Source: Nematostella vectensis (lineage: Eukaryota; Cnidaria; Anthozoa; Actiniaria; Edwardsiidae). Taken from it: 64,000 nt of DNA. The position numbers and the translations under genes were made by a program. The stretch lies in NCBI RefSeq assembly GCF_932526225.1, contig NC_064040.1, forward strand, positions 1,803,501-1,867,500, written 5' to 3'. The notes under the pieces are model-generated. The model was given only the letters and a program-made list of their open reading frames with translations, did not search any database and had not been told where the DNA came from. Below, piece by piece: positions 48,701 to 58,929 of the stretch. The stretch's first letter is position 1; every line of letters begins with the position of its first letter.

Positions 48701-51700
48701 TGCACCTTTTGCCAAGTACTCAAGTGGCCATATTCTCTGCAAGCAACTAGCTAACAAAAAAACACAAGGTCCCAATGATCAAAACTGCTATGAGCCAAAC
48801 AAAGCCATCAGCTGTGCAGGCTGTATCATTATTATAAATTATAGCATGGCATGAGGGGAATTTAGTGATTAAATGTCCCCAAAACCAAGGGATGACTAGT
48901 TGAAGTCCCAATGCCCTCCCACCCCCCCTCAGTGATACAATGGTATTACAAAGTTATAGCATGATCACCGAGGAAATAAACAATCTTAAGTTGGATGAGC
49001 AAACACTGTTAAATGAATTGGCACCTTTTTGTGCATTGTGTTTTTACCTCTCTAGAGACCACCCTAATTAATTGCACAAACAGTCTGAAATGAAATATTA
49101 CACATTCAAAAGTATTAAAATAACAATACAATCAGCTTTACAGTAATGTTCTTTGGCATCCTAAGTATGCTTGCATACAGAAATCAAAATCATCCCACAA
49201 GGGTCAATTCCTGTGCCAATCAGGAAGCTGCCTTCTATTTTGTTTATTTTATTTGTTCTTTTCATTATAAATGCATGAGGGAAATTTAGAATCATCTATT
49301 GTTTTCGAGGTAATTTCGCTAGTAATGGTCCCTCAGAAAACAAATGCATCCAAGGTGATCGTGGTATTACTTGAATTAAAATACATGTACCACCACTGTC
49401 CTAATACAATCCCTTTTCTGTGATGATACCAAGAATTGTTTTTCTAACAGAATTAACAAGAATTAACTAATGATTTTTCGACAAATAGTAGGATTGCTAG
49501 TTAGATTGCACAAACGAAGGTCATGGAATAATCCACCTTCCCCCCATCCCACCCCTGGCTCTTTCCCTGTTATGTCTCTCCCCCATCCCACCCCTGGCTC
49601 GGTCCCTGTTATGTCTTCCCCCATCCCACCCCTGGCTCTGTCCCTTTTATGTCCTCCCCCCGTCACACCCCTGGCTCTGCCCCTGTTATGTCTCCCCCAT
49701 CCCACCCCTGGCTCTGCCCCTGTTATGTCTCCCCCCATCCCACCCCTGGCTCTGTCCCTGTTATGTCCTCCCCCCGTCACACCCCTGGCTCTGTCCCTGT
49801 TATGTCTTCCCAAATCCCACCCCTGGCCCTGTCCCTGTTATGTTTCTCCCCCATCCCACCCCTGGCTCTGTCCCTGTTATGTCTTCCCCCATCCCACCCC
49901 TGGCTCTGTCCCTGTTATGTCTTCCCCCATCCCACCCCTGGCCCTGGCCCTGTTATGTCTCTCCCCCATCCCACCCCTGGCTCTGTCCCTGTTATGTCCT
50001 CCCCCCGTCACACCCCTGGCTCTGTCCCTGTTATGTCTTCCCCCATCCCACCCCTGGCTCTGTCCCTGTTATGTCTTCCCAAATCCCACCCCTGGCCCTG
50101 TCCCTGTTATGTTTCTCCCCCATCCCACCCCTGGCTCTGTCCCTGTTATGTCTTCCCCCATCCCACCCCTGGCTCTGTCCCTGTTATGTCTTCCCCCATC
50201 CCACCCCTGGCCCTGGCCCTGTTATGTCTCTCCCCCATCCCACCCCTGGCTCTGTCCCTGTTATGTCTTCCCCCATCCCACCCCTGGCCCTGGCCCTGTT
50301 ATGTCTCTCCCCCATCCCACCCCTGGCCCTGTCCCTGTTATGTCTCTCCCCCATCCCACCCCTGGCACTGGCCCTGTTATGTCTTCCCCCATCCCACCCC
50401 TGGCTCTGTCCCTGTTATGTCTCTCCCCCATCCCACCCCTGGCTCTGTCCCTGTTATGTCTCCCCCCATCCCACCCCTGGCTCTGTCCCTGTTATGTCTC
50501 CCCCATCCCACCCCTGGCTCTGCCCCTGTTATGTCTCCCCCCATCCCACCCCTGGCTCTGTCCCTGTTATGTCCTCCCCCCGTCACACCCCTGGCTCTGT
50601 CCCTGTTATGTCTTCCCAAATCCCACCCCTGGCTCTGTCCCTGTTATGTCTCTCCCCCATCCCACCCCTGGCTCTGTCCCTGTTATGTCTCTCCCCCATC
50701 CCATCCCTGGCTCTGTCCCTGTTATGTCTCCCCCATCCCACCCCTGGCTCTGCCCCTGTTATGTCTTCCCCCATCCCACCCCTGGCCCTGTCCCTGTTAT
50801 GTCTCTCCGCCATCCCACCCCTGGCTCTGTCCCTGTTATGTCTCCCCCATCCCACCCCTGGCTCTGTCCCTGTTATGTCTTCCCCCATACCACCCCTGGC
50901 CCTGTCCCTGTTATGGCTTCCCCCATCCCACCCCTGGCTCTGTCCCTGTTATGTCTTCCCCCATCCCACCCCTGGCTCTGTCCCTGTTATGTCTTCCCCC
51001 ATCCCACCCCTGGGTCTGTCCCTGTTATGTCTTCCCCCATCCCACCCCTGGCTCTGTCCCTGTTATGTCTTCCCCCATCCCACCCCTGGCCCTGGCCCTG
51101 TTATGTCTCTCCCCCATCCCACCCCTGGCTCTGTCCCTGTTATGTCTTCCCCGATCCCACCCCTGGCTCTGTCCCTTTTATGTATTCCCCCATCCCACCC
51201 CTGGCCCTGTCCCTGTTATGTCTTCCCCCATCCCACCCCTGGCTCTGTCCCTGTTATGTCTTCCCCCATCCCACCCCTGGCTCTGTCCCTGTTATGTCTT
51301 CCCCCATCCCACCCCTGGGTCTGTCCCTGTTATGTCTTCCCCCATCCCACCCCTGGCTCTGTCCCTGTTATGTCTTCCCCCATCCCACCCCTGGGTCTGT
51401 CCCTTTTATGTATTCCCCCATCCCACCCCTGGCCCTGTCCCTGTTATATCTTCCCCCATCCCATCCCTGGCTCTGTCCCTGTTATGTCTTCACCCATCCC
51501 ACCCCTGGCTCTGTCCCTGTTATGTCTCCCCCCATCCCACCCCTGTCCCTGTTATGTCTCTCCCCCATCCCACCCCTGGCTCTGTCCCTGTTATGTCCTC
51601 CCCCCGTCACACCCCTGGCTCTGTCCCTGTTATGTCTTCCCCCATCCCACCCCTGGCTCTGTCCCTGTTATGTCTCTCCCCCATCCCACCCCTGGCTCTG

Positions 51701-54700
51701 TCCCTGTTATGTCTTCCCAAATCCCACCCCTGGCCCTGTCCCTGTTATGTTTCTCCCCCATCCCACCCCTGGCTCTGTCCCTGTTATGTCTTCCCCCATC
51801 CCACCCCTGGCCCTGTCCCTGTTATGTCTCTCCCCCATCCCACCCCTGGCCCTGTCCCTGTTATGTCTTCCCCCATCCCACCCCTGGCTCTGTCCCTGTT
51901 ATGTCTCCCCCCATCCCACCCATGGCTCTGTCCCTGTTATGTCCTCCCCCCATCACACCCCTGGCTCTGTCCCTGTTATGTCTCCCCCATCCCACCCCTA
52001 GCTCTGTCCCTGTTATGTCTCCCCCCATCCCACAAATGACCACACCCTTTTTAACCAACCGACGTTTTTTGCCTGTGTTGTATGCCTAGAATGGTAGAGA
52101 TGGCAGAAAATCGTTTTCCTGGGCTATTTGAAAACCAGAACTCCGTGCTCTCCCTAACAGAGAAAATTCACGTCTTTTGGGAACCCACATGCAAAGCACT
52201 TTGGGAACGGTATGTAAATATTCGCGCCGGCCTTGAATGAGCGCCAACCTTGAAGAAGTGCTGTACTGGTTTAAGATTTTCGAAAATAATTTTAATCAAT
52301 TCTTTACTCATCTTTAATAAATCAATTTTTTAATAAAATTTTAAATTTATACAGTATGTTATTAATTGTAGAACTAAATAAATCACTTAATTTTTTTCAC
52401 CTTGAATAAGAACCAACCTTAAATAAGTGAAGTACTGCATTAAATATTTTTTGACAAGGATTAAAAAATTCTTTAATATCATTGTAAATTTATACAGTAT
52501 GTTATTAATAGTAAAACTAAATATACCAAGCGAGTAACATCAATAGGCTTTACATAGTTATTGTCGCCTTCGAGTAAGCTTCTTTAAATAAAGTTTTAAA
52601 TGTGCTGTGTGACACAATCTATATTACTTGTGTTATTCCAGATTGCAAAGTCTCGAGGAAGAGGTAATCTCAAGGAAAGTGAAGTTGATAGTCCTGGATT
52701 CAGTAGCATCACTGATTAGGAAAGAGTTCGATAGTCAATCGTCCCGGAATATCAAGGAGCGTACCAATCTTCTCTCCAAAGAGGCCGCAATACTCAAGTG
52801 AGTTCAGATACTCCTTCGCACACCCGTTATTAAAGCCCAGTAGTGTGTTCAGGTGCACCTACGCCAAACGAGAGTAAAGCCCAGTATTAGTGAGTGCAGA
52901 TGCTCCTACGAACGCCCGACATAAAAGCCAAGTAGTGAGTTCAGACAGATGCTCCTATGCACAAACGAGAGTAAAGCCCAGTAGTGAGTTCAGATGCTGC
53001 TACGCACGGCCGACATTGGCCCAGTAGTGAGTTCAGATGCTCCTACGCACGGCCAACATTGGCCCAGTAGTGAGTTCAGATGCTCCTACGCACGGCCGAC
53101 ATTGGCCCAGTAGTGAGTTCAGATGCTCCTACGCACGGCCGACATTGGCCCAGTAGTGAGTTCAGATGCTCCTATGCACAAACGAGAGTAAAGCCCAGTA
53201 ATGAGTTCAGATGCTCCTACGCACGGCCGACATTGGCCAAGTAGTGAGTTCAGATGCTCCTACGCACGGCCGACATCGGCCCAGTAGTGAGTTCAGATGC
53301 TGCTACGCACGGCCGACATTGGCCCAGTAGTGAGTTCAGATGCTCCCCTACGCACGGCCGACATTGGCCCAGTAGTGAGTTCAGATGCTCCTACGCACGG
53401 CCGACATTGGCCCTGTAGTGAGTTCAGATGCTCCTACGCACGGCCGACATTGGCCCAGTAGTGAGTTCAGATGCTGCTACGCACGGCCGACATTGGCCCA
53501 GTAGTGAGTTCAGATGCTCCTACGCACGGCCGACATAGGCCCAGTAGTGAGTTAAGATGCTCCTACGCACGGCCGACATTGGCCCAGTAGTGAGTTCAGA
53601 TGCTCCTACGCACAGCCGACATTGGCCCAGTAGTGAGTTCAGATGCTCCTACGCACGGCCGACATCGGCCCAGTAGTGAGTTCAGATGCTGCTACGCACG
53701 GCCGACATTGGCCAAGTAGTGAGTTCAGATGCTGCTACGCACGGCCGACATTGGCCCAGTAGTGAGTTCAGATGCCCCTACGCACGGCCGACATTGGCCC
53801 AGTAGTGAGTTCAGATGCTGCTACGCACGGCCGACATTGGCCAAGTAGTGAGTTAAGATGCTCCTACGCACGGCCGACATTGGCCCAGTAGTGAGTTCAG
53901 ATGCTCCTACGCACGGCCGACATTGGCCCAGTAGTGAGTTCAGATGCTCCTACGCACGGCCGACATTGGCCCAGTAGTGAGTTCAGATGCTCCTACGCCG
54001 GCGCAGTAGTGAGTTCAGATGCTCCTACGCACGGCCGACATCGGCCCAGTAGTGAGTTCAAATGCTCCTACGCACGGCCGACATTGGCCCATTAGTGAGT
54101 TCAGATGCTCCTACGCACGGCCGACATTGGCCCAGTAGTGAGTTCAGATGCTCCTACGCACGGCCGACATTGGCCCAGTAGTGAGTTCAAGATTAAACCC
54201 ATTGCAAACAGCACCAAAGCTGGCGCCACTTTACTTGGTCGACCAGACAAAGAAATGTCTTGGTCGACAAGACAAAGAAATGTTTAAGAACTGCTCCACA
54301 ACATCTCCGAACATGGTGTTTAAACAGCGCCAGTATTACAGGGCCAACGTCCGCAAGCAATGCGCACTGCTTACACGGGCTTAATTGCTGAAATATTATT
54401 ATCCATGTGCCATTTTATTCTCTAATAAAAGGGTGAAGCTTTTTTTATTGTAAAATGGATTGTTTTTCAGGGTGATTCAAGTGTGCATTTTTTGCAACAG
54501 TTAAGACCCGTTACAATTGTCACACATGCCGCTCTCGGAAACAGGCCCATGCCTTTTACTCATACACTTTTGTGTGGACAAAGAAAGCTGAATCTGTAAT
54601 CCAGATGTAGACGTTAACGTTTAATTAACTTGTTTTCTCTTTTTGTAGGTACATTGCCGAAACTTTTAATATCCCCGTAAGTATATATTTTAATATATAT

Positions 54701-55461
54701 ATATATATATTATAATATATAATTATATTTATTTTATATATATAATTATATATTTCAGGGTACAATCCTTGTATCTCGAAAAGAGAGAGAGAGAGAGAGA
54801 AATCCTGTCTTTCTGTCTCCAATCAGTAATAAGAATTTTGGTCTTTGTCATTTCTCAGGTTGTGGTCACTAACCAGATCACCTCGCGATTCGCCCCAAGT
54901 AAGCACGTAACCGAGGCCGACATCCCGGATGTCGATGGCGTGGAGGTTGAGGCTGACGAGGAGGGATCTGATCACGTGATCGCCGCTTTGGGTAACACAT
55001 GGTCGCACGCGGTCAACACGCGGTTGATTTTACAGTTCCTTGATGAGACCTATAGACAGGTTCGTATCTCTCGCCACGTGGGTAACACGTGCTCCTCGCG
55101 TGCTCCTTGCGCGCTAAACACGTGACTGATAGTGTAGCACTCGTATTTCTACTCTTTACCAGGCCCTTTTTGTCTCGCGTCGTGTTCACGTGATCGCCAC
55201 GTGGGAAGCATGTTTTAACCCAGATGAGACTTTGGTCGGCAGGCTGAAACAGCGTTACACAACCCTCTTCTAAATTCGTCATCCTTTTCTCATCGCATAC
55301 ATTCTACCCCTGATTGTATCTTGTATTTATTTCCTTTTGTAAAGGTCATGATTGCCAAATCTCCCATCGCCCCATTTGACGTATTCACGTACAGCATCCA
55401 GATCGAAGGGCTTCGTCTTCATCACACGGAACCACATACTGCTAAAGGTACAATACATTAA
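45791..55461 (+). CDS. RAD51B, RAD51 paralogue (BCDX2 complex)
   Basis: RAD51B acts with RAD51C, RAD51D and XRCC2 to help load RAD51 in homologous recombination. Nine exons: 45791-45877, 46126-46239, 46753-46863, 48297-48433, 52090-52209, 52642-52797, 54649-54676 (28-bp microexon), 54859-55059, 55345-55461. All are in phase: 1071 bp, 356 residues (human isoform about 350). N-terminus MSSRKLRRVAGLPGDMVDRL matches the family; Walker A GPAGCGKTQF (Gly107-Thr114), Walker B LIVLDS (Asp209), then VVTNQITSRF, GNTWSHAVNTRLILQFLD and IAKSPIAPFDVFTYSIQIEG. The last coding residues (KGTIH) and the TAA stop come from the first unit of the 42-bp repeat array. Intron 4 (3.6 kb) and intron 6 hold large minisatellites; the exon 6 donor is copied about 32 times. 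An upstream neighbour shares its promoter. Confidence 0.95.
47272..47514 (-). CDS. small membrane-protein ORF nested in RAD51B intron 3
   Basis: An 80-codon ATG-to-stop frame on the opposite strand. Residues ~41-62 form a strong hydrophobic helix (IALLCTGVLVLLALLILPVL) followed by YVHRRREMIRKGLRPG, as in single-pass proteins with a cytosolic basic tail. I do not recognise a family. It could be the last exon of a nested gene, a gene remnant or chance. A weaker related block (GGAAGTGACCCT... GAAAGCT.ACAAAG) recurs at 46971-47005. Confidence 0.3.
   Translation of the reverse strand: MNEFNKIQKRFQDMVTSCEASFVSFPVTSFLKGHFPLASEIALLCTGVLVLLALLILPVLWYVHRRREMIRKGLRPGYII
49540..52030. repeat. 38-bp pyrimidine-rich minisatellite, about 66 copies
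   Basis: Unit TGTCCCTGTTATGTCTTCCC + CCATCCCACCCCTGGCTC with length variants. It fills most of RAD51B intron 4 and ends about 58 bp before the acceptor of exon 5. The plus strand is strongly pyrimidine-biased. Three overlapping plus-strand frames of 750-840 codons run through it in all three frames, which shows they are repeat artefacts. Confidence 0.97.
52798..54190. repeat. 43-bp minisatellite starting at RAD51B exon 6 donor
   Basis: About 32 units of GTGAGTTCAGATGCTCCTAC + GCACGGCCGACATTGGCCCAGTA. The first unit's GTGAGTTCAG is the exon 6 donor itself (52798). Early units are more diverged (CAAACGAGAGTAAAGCCCAGTA), later ones nearly identical, so the homogeneous part lies away from the exon. 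Confidence 0.95.
54690..54765. repeat. TA-rich microsatellite
   Basis: TATA-rich run just after RAD51B exon 7, followed by a GAGA run at 54781-54801. It occupies most of the short intron 7. Confidence 0.9.
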
Positions 55462-56985
55462 TATGGTACTCTACCACATGCAGCTAGAGGTACAATACAT
55501 TAATATGGTACTCTACCACACGCAGCTAGAGGTACAATACATTAATATGGTACTCTACCACATGCAGCTAGAGGTACAGTACATTAATATGGTACTCTAC
55601 ACATGCAGCTAGAGGTACAATACATTAATATGGTACTCTACCACATGCAGCTAGAGGTACAGTACATTAATATGGTACTCTACCACATGCAGCTAGAGGT
55701 ACAATACATTAATGTGGTACTCTACCACATGCAGCTAGAGGTACAATACATTAATATGGTACTCTACCACATGCAGCTAGAGGTACAATACATTAATATG
55801 GTACTCTACCACATGCAGCTAGAGGTACAATACATTAATGTGGTACTCTACCACATGCAGCTAGAGGTACAATACATTAATATGGTACTCTACCACATGC
55901 AGCTAGAGGTACAGTACATTAATATGGTACTCTACCACATGCAGCTAGAGGTACAATACATTAATATGGTACTCTACCACATGCAGCTAGAGGTACAATA
56001 CATTAATATGGTACTCTACCACATGCAGCTAGAGGTACAGTACATTAATGTGGTACTCTACCACATGCAGCTAGAGGTACAATACATTAATATGGTACTC
56101 TACCACACGCAGCTAGAGGTACAATACATTAATATGGTACTCTACCACATGCAGCTAGAGGTACAGTACATTAATATGGTACTCTACACATGCAGCTAGA
56201 GGTACAATACATTAATATGGTACTCTACCACATGCAGCTAGAGGTACAGTACATTAATATGGTACTCTACCACATGCAGCTAGAGGTACAATACATTAAT
56301 GTGGTACTCTACCACATGCAGCTAGAGGTACAATACATTAATATGGTACTCTACCACATGCAGCTAGAGGTACAATACATTAATATGGTACTCTACCACA
56401 TGCAGCTAGAGGTACAATACATTAATGTGGTACTCTACCACATGCAGCTAGAGGTACAATACATTAATATGGTACTCTACCACATGCAGCTAGAGGTACA
56501 GTACATTAATATGGTACTCTACCACATGCAGCTAGAGGTACAATACATTAATATGGTACTCTACCACATGCAGCTAGAGGTACAATACATTAATATGGTA
56601 CTCTACCACATGCAGCTAGAGGTACAGTACATTAATGTGGTACTCTACCACATGCAGCTAGAGGTACAATACATTAATGTGGTACTCTACCACATGCAGC
56701 TAGAGGTACAATACATTAATATGGTACTCTACCACATGCAGCTAGAGGTACAGTACATTAATATGGTACTCTACACATGCAGCTAGAGGTACAATACATT
56801 AATGTGGTACTCTACCACATGCAGCTAGAGGTACAATACATTAATATGGTACTCTACCACATGCAGCTAGAGGTACAATACATTAATATGGTACTCTACC
56901 ACATGCAGCTAGAGGTACAATACATTAATATGGTACTCTACCACATGCAGCTAGAGGTACAATACATTAATATGATACTTGACAC
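55446..56985. repeat. 42-bp minisatellite overlapping the RAD51B stop codon
   Basis: About 37 units of CATGCAGCTAGAGGTACAAT + ACATTAATATGGTACTCTACCA. The first, truncated unit encodes the last residues and TAA stop of RAD51B. Blocks repeat with a 587-bp period (13 units of 42 bp plus one of 41 bp: 55603, 56190, 56777), a clear higher-order repeat. Open frames inside are artefacts of the 42-bp period. Confidence 0.97.
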
Positions 56986-57034
56986 TATTCGGCTAAAGTT
57001 TCTAGAAAGACTACAGGCGTACAGAGTAGTTACG

Positions 57035-57145
57035 CTGACATGTTTTATCCCTTCGTCGGAGCCTTTCTTTTCCTCCGACGAAGGGCTAAAGCTCGAAACG
57101 TCAGCGCACTTCAACATACCTTTTCAACCTTGTGTTGATTTATAC
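57035..57145 (+). ncRNA. hammerhead-like core, Penelope-type element remnant
   Basis: Core CCGACGA (57075-57081; canonical CUGANGA with U4 changed to C), stem II GGGC/GCTC with TAAA loop (57083-57094), GAAAC (57095-57099), GTC (57100-57102). Upstream, CCCTTCGTCGGAG and CTCCGACGAAGGG form a 13-bp hairpin, and CGCTGAC pairs with GTCAGCG. It is followed by AACCTTGTGTTGATTTA, also found at 43541-43590. The U4 change would predict weak or no activity. Confidence 0.5.
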
Positions 57146-57296
57146 CTTGAATTAATATGGTACTCGTTATCAAAAAGTGGTGATTGACAGCCTAGTCCCA
57201 GGCGATCTTTCCCGGGCTTCTAATTGGGATTCCTGGATGGTGAGAAATGTGACGTCACATGAAACCAGCTCTCCAGCGCCTCACGCCTCGAGGAGA

Positions 57297-57530
57297 GCCA
57301 CAGAAATCCCAAACAGATCCCCAGGGACTGGTGGGGCCCAGGAATCCCGAACAGATCCCCAGGGACTGGGGGACCACAGGGATCCCGAACAGATCCCCAG
57401 GGACTGGGGGACACAGGAATCCCGGACAGATCCCCAGGAACTGGGCTGAACACAGGAATCCCGAACAGATCCCCAGGGACTGGGGGACCACAGGAATCCC
57501 AAAGAGATCTCCAGGGACTGGGCTGATGAA
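57297..57530. repeat. about 38-bp minisatellite
   Basis: Six units of GAACAGATCCCCAGGGACTG + GGGGACCACAGGAATCCC, in the spacer between RAD51B and the sorting nexin gene. Confidence 0.9.
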
Positions 57531-57539
57531 TGGGGGATC

Positions 57540-58190
57540 AGGGGAGAACCGTTCGATCTCAGGTGTGTCTGGTGATCGAACGTAAGTCATGTGTACGTGA
57601 TCCAATGTGAGTGTGCACGTGATCGAACGTGAGTGTGCTGACGTCGTCTCGCCAACAACGTCACCCAGCAAAGATGGGAGTAAATGTAACGTGATTTTTG
57701 TGACCTACAATCCCTAACTGGTTCATAATTAACTTAAAAATAGAAATGATTGCCCACTTTCCCGACTCCATAAGGAAACTTCAGTATTACGACGGCAAAA
57801 AACAATCGAATTGGATTCAGAATCAAGATAGAAGCACGTCAATTGAGGACGCGAACGTTTGCCCTGCTTTTTAAACTACGTTCGCTACTGTAGAAATGAT
57901 GTATTTAGTTTATTATCATACAACAACAACAACAACAACAACAACAATAGAAGTTTATTATGTCATTTATCTGTTTCTGAACCTAATGATTTGCTTATCC
58001 CATGGGACGCCTTGATTGGCTGTTGTCTTATTACGATACATCTCAAAATGCTGCAGATACAAGGCGGTCCTGCGGCAACCCATCGCTACAGACCATCAAG
58101 GCTCGATCTACGCTATCGATAAACTAATTAGTGATGAGGTCGAAAGATGAAGGCGCACATCCGATAGATAAAGAAGCACAACCGTCAGAT
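57540..58190. other. tail-to-tail spacer RAD51B / sorting nexin
   Basis: Holds a GATCGAACGTGAGTGTG-like short repeat (57573-57640) and a (CAA)n run at 57921-57948. No gene recognised. Confidence 0.4.
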
Positions 58191-58192
58191 GA

Positions 58193-58436
58193 ATAGCCTG
58201 CTTGCAGGCGGTACTCGGTGTTATCATCGCGGAAAACCCTCCCCGTTCGATGATCGGGCGCCATATTGTATTATAAGCCGCATGGTTCCTGGGGGCGAGC
58301 GCAAAAACGTTTTTGCGTCCGTTTTTGCGCTCGCCCCCAGGAACCATGCGGCTTATAATACAATATGGCGCCCGATCATCGAACGGAGAGGGTTTTCCGC
58401 GATGATAACACCGAGTACCGCCTGCAAGCAGGCTAT
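58193..58436. mobile_element. MITE copy B with long terminal inverted repeats
   Basis: 244 bp, nearly a perfect palindrome. Tips are ATAGCCTGCTTGCAGGCGGT / ACCGCCTGCAAGCAGGCTAT; inner blocks are TGATCGGGCGCCATATTGTA and CTGGGGGCGAGCGCAAAAAC and their inverses. It is flanked by CAGATGA on both sides (7-bp target duplication, though the surrounding repeat also contains this word). Same family as 9839-10090. Confidence 0.85.
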
Positions 58437-58660
58437 CAGATGAAGAGGTACAGTCGATTGGTGGATGGGTACAGGCGTCAGATGGGGAGGTACAGTCGAT
58501 TGATGGACGGGAACAGCCGTCAGATAAAGAGGTACAGTCGATTGATGGAGGGGTACAGTCCGATGGAGAGGTACAGGCAGTTGATGGAGGGGTACAGCCG
58601 TCAGACGAATAGGTAGAGTCGGATAATGGAGGGCTACATCCTTCAGACGAAGGATGTAGA
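58437..58660. repeat. degenerate GGTACAGTCGATTGATGGA repeat
   Basis: Seven or so imperfect units of ~30 bp built from CAGATGAAGAGGTACAGTCG and ATTGATGGAGGGGTACAGCC. The left part of the repeat continues on the other side of the MITE (58140-58192), so the MITE inserted into it. Confidence 0.75.
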
Positions 58661-58929
58661 AAGTCAGTTGAGCAGTAGTCCTGCGTCAGATGCAGAGGCA
58701 CAGTCAATGTAAATAGCATGTGGTAATATCCAAAATAATACATTAGCCATGACAGTTGTAAATTATTTTGAATGATGCGAATTATGATACAAGACCAATT
58801 ACAAAACGGTAATGCTGTTTGAAGTTTGTCTCTTCTGTATCAACATTTATATGTACAACATATTCATAAACATTTGAGCAAATTAGACAGTATCAATTGT
58901 ACGGCGCTTTCTTTAAAACGGCCGCATTT

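Noticed and set aside
49470-52089. Three overlapping 750-840-codon plus-strand frames rich in Pro, Cys and Ser
   Set aside because: All three frames stay open because the 38-bp unit lacks stop codons; the region is a RAD51B intron.
55603-57187. Runs of MQLEVQYINMVLYH repeats as a repeat protein
   Set aside because: Translation of the 42-bp array after the RAD51B stop; no start context, no non-repeat domain.
58108-58743. 211-codon minus-strand frame over the MITE and its flanking repeat
   Set aside because: Runs through a palindromic MITE and low-complexity repeat; the MITE itself is non-coding.
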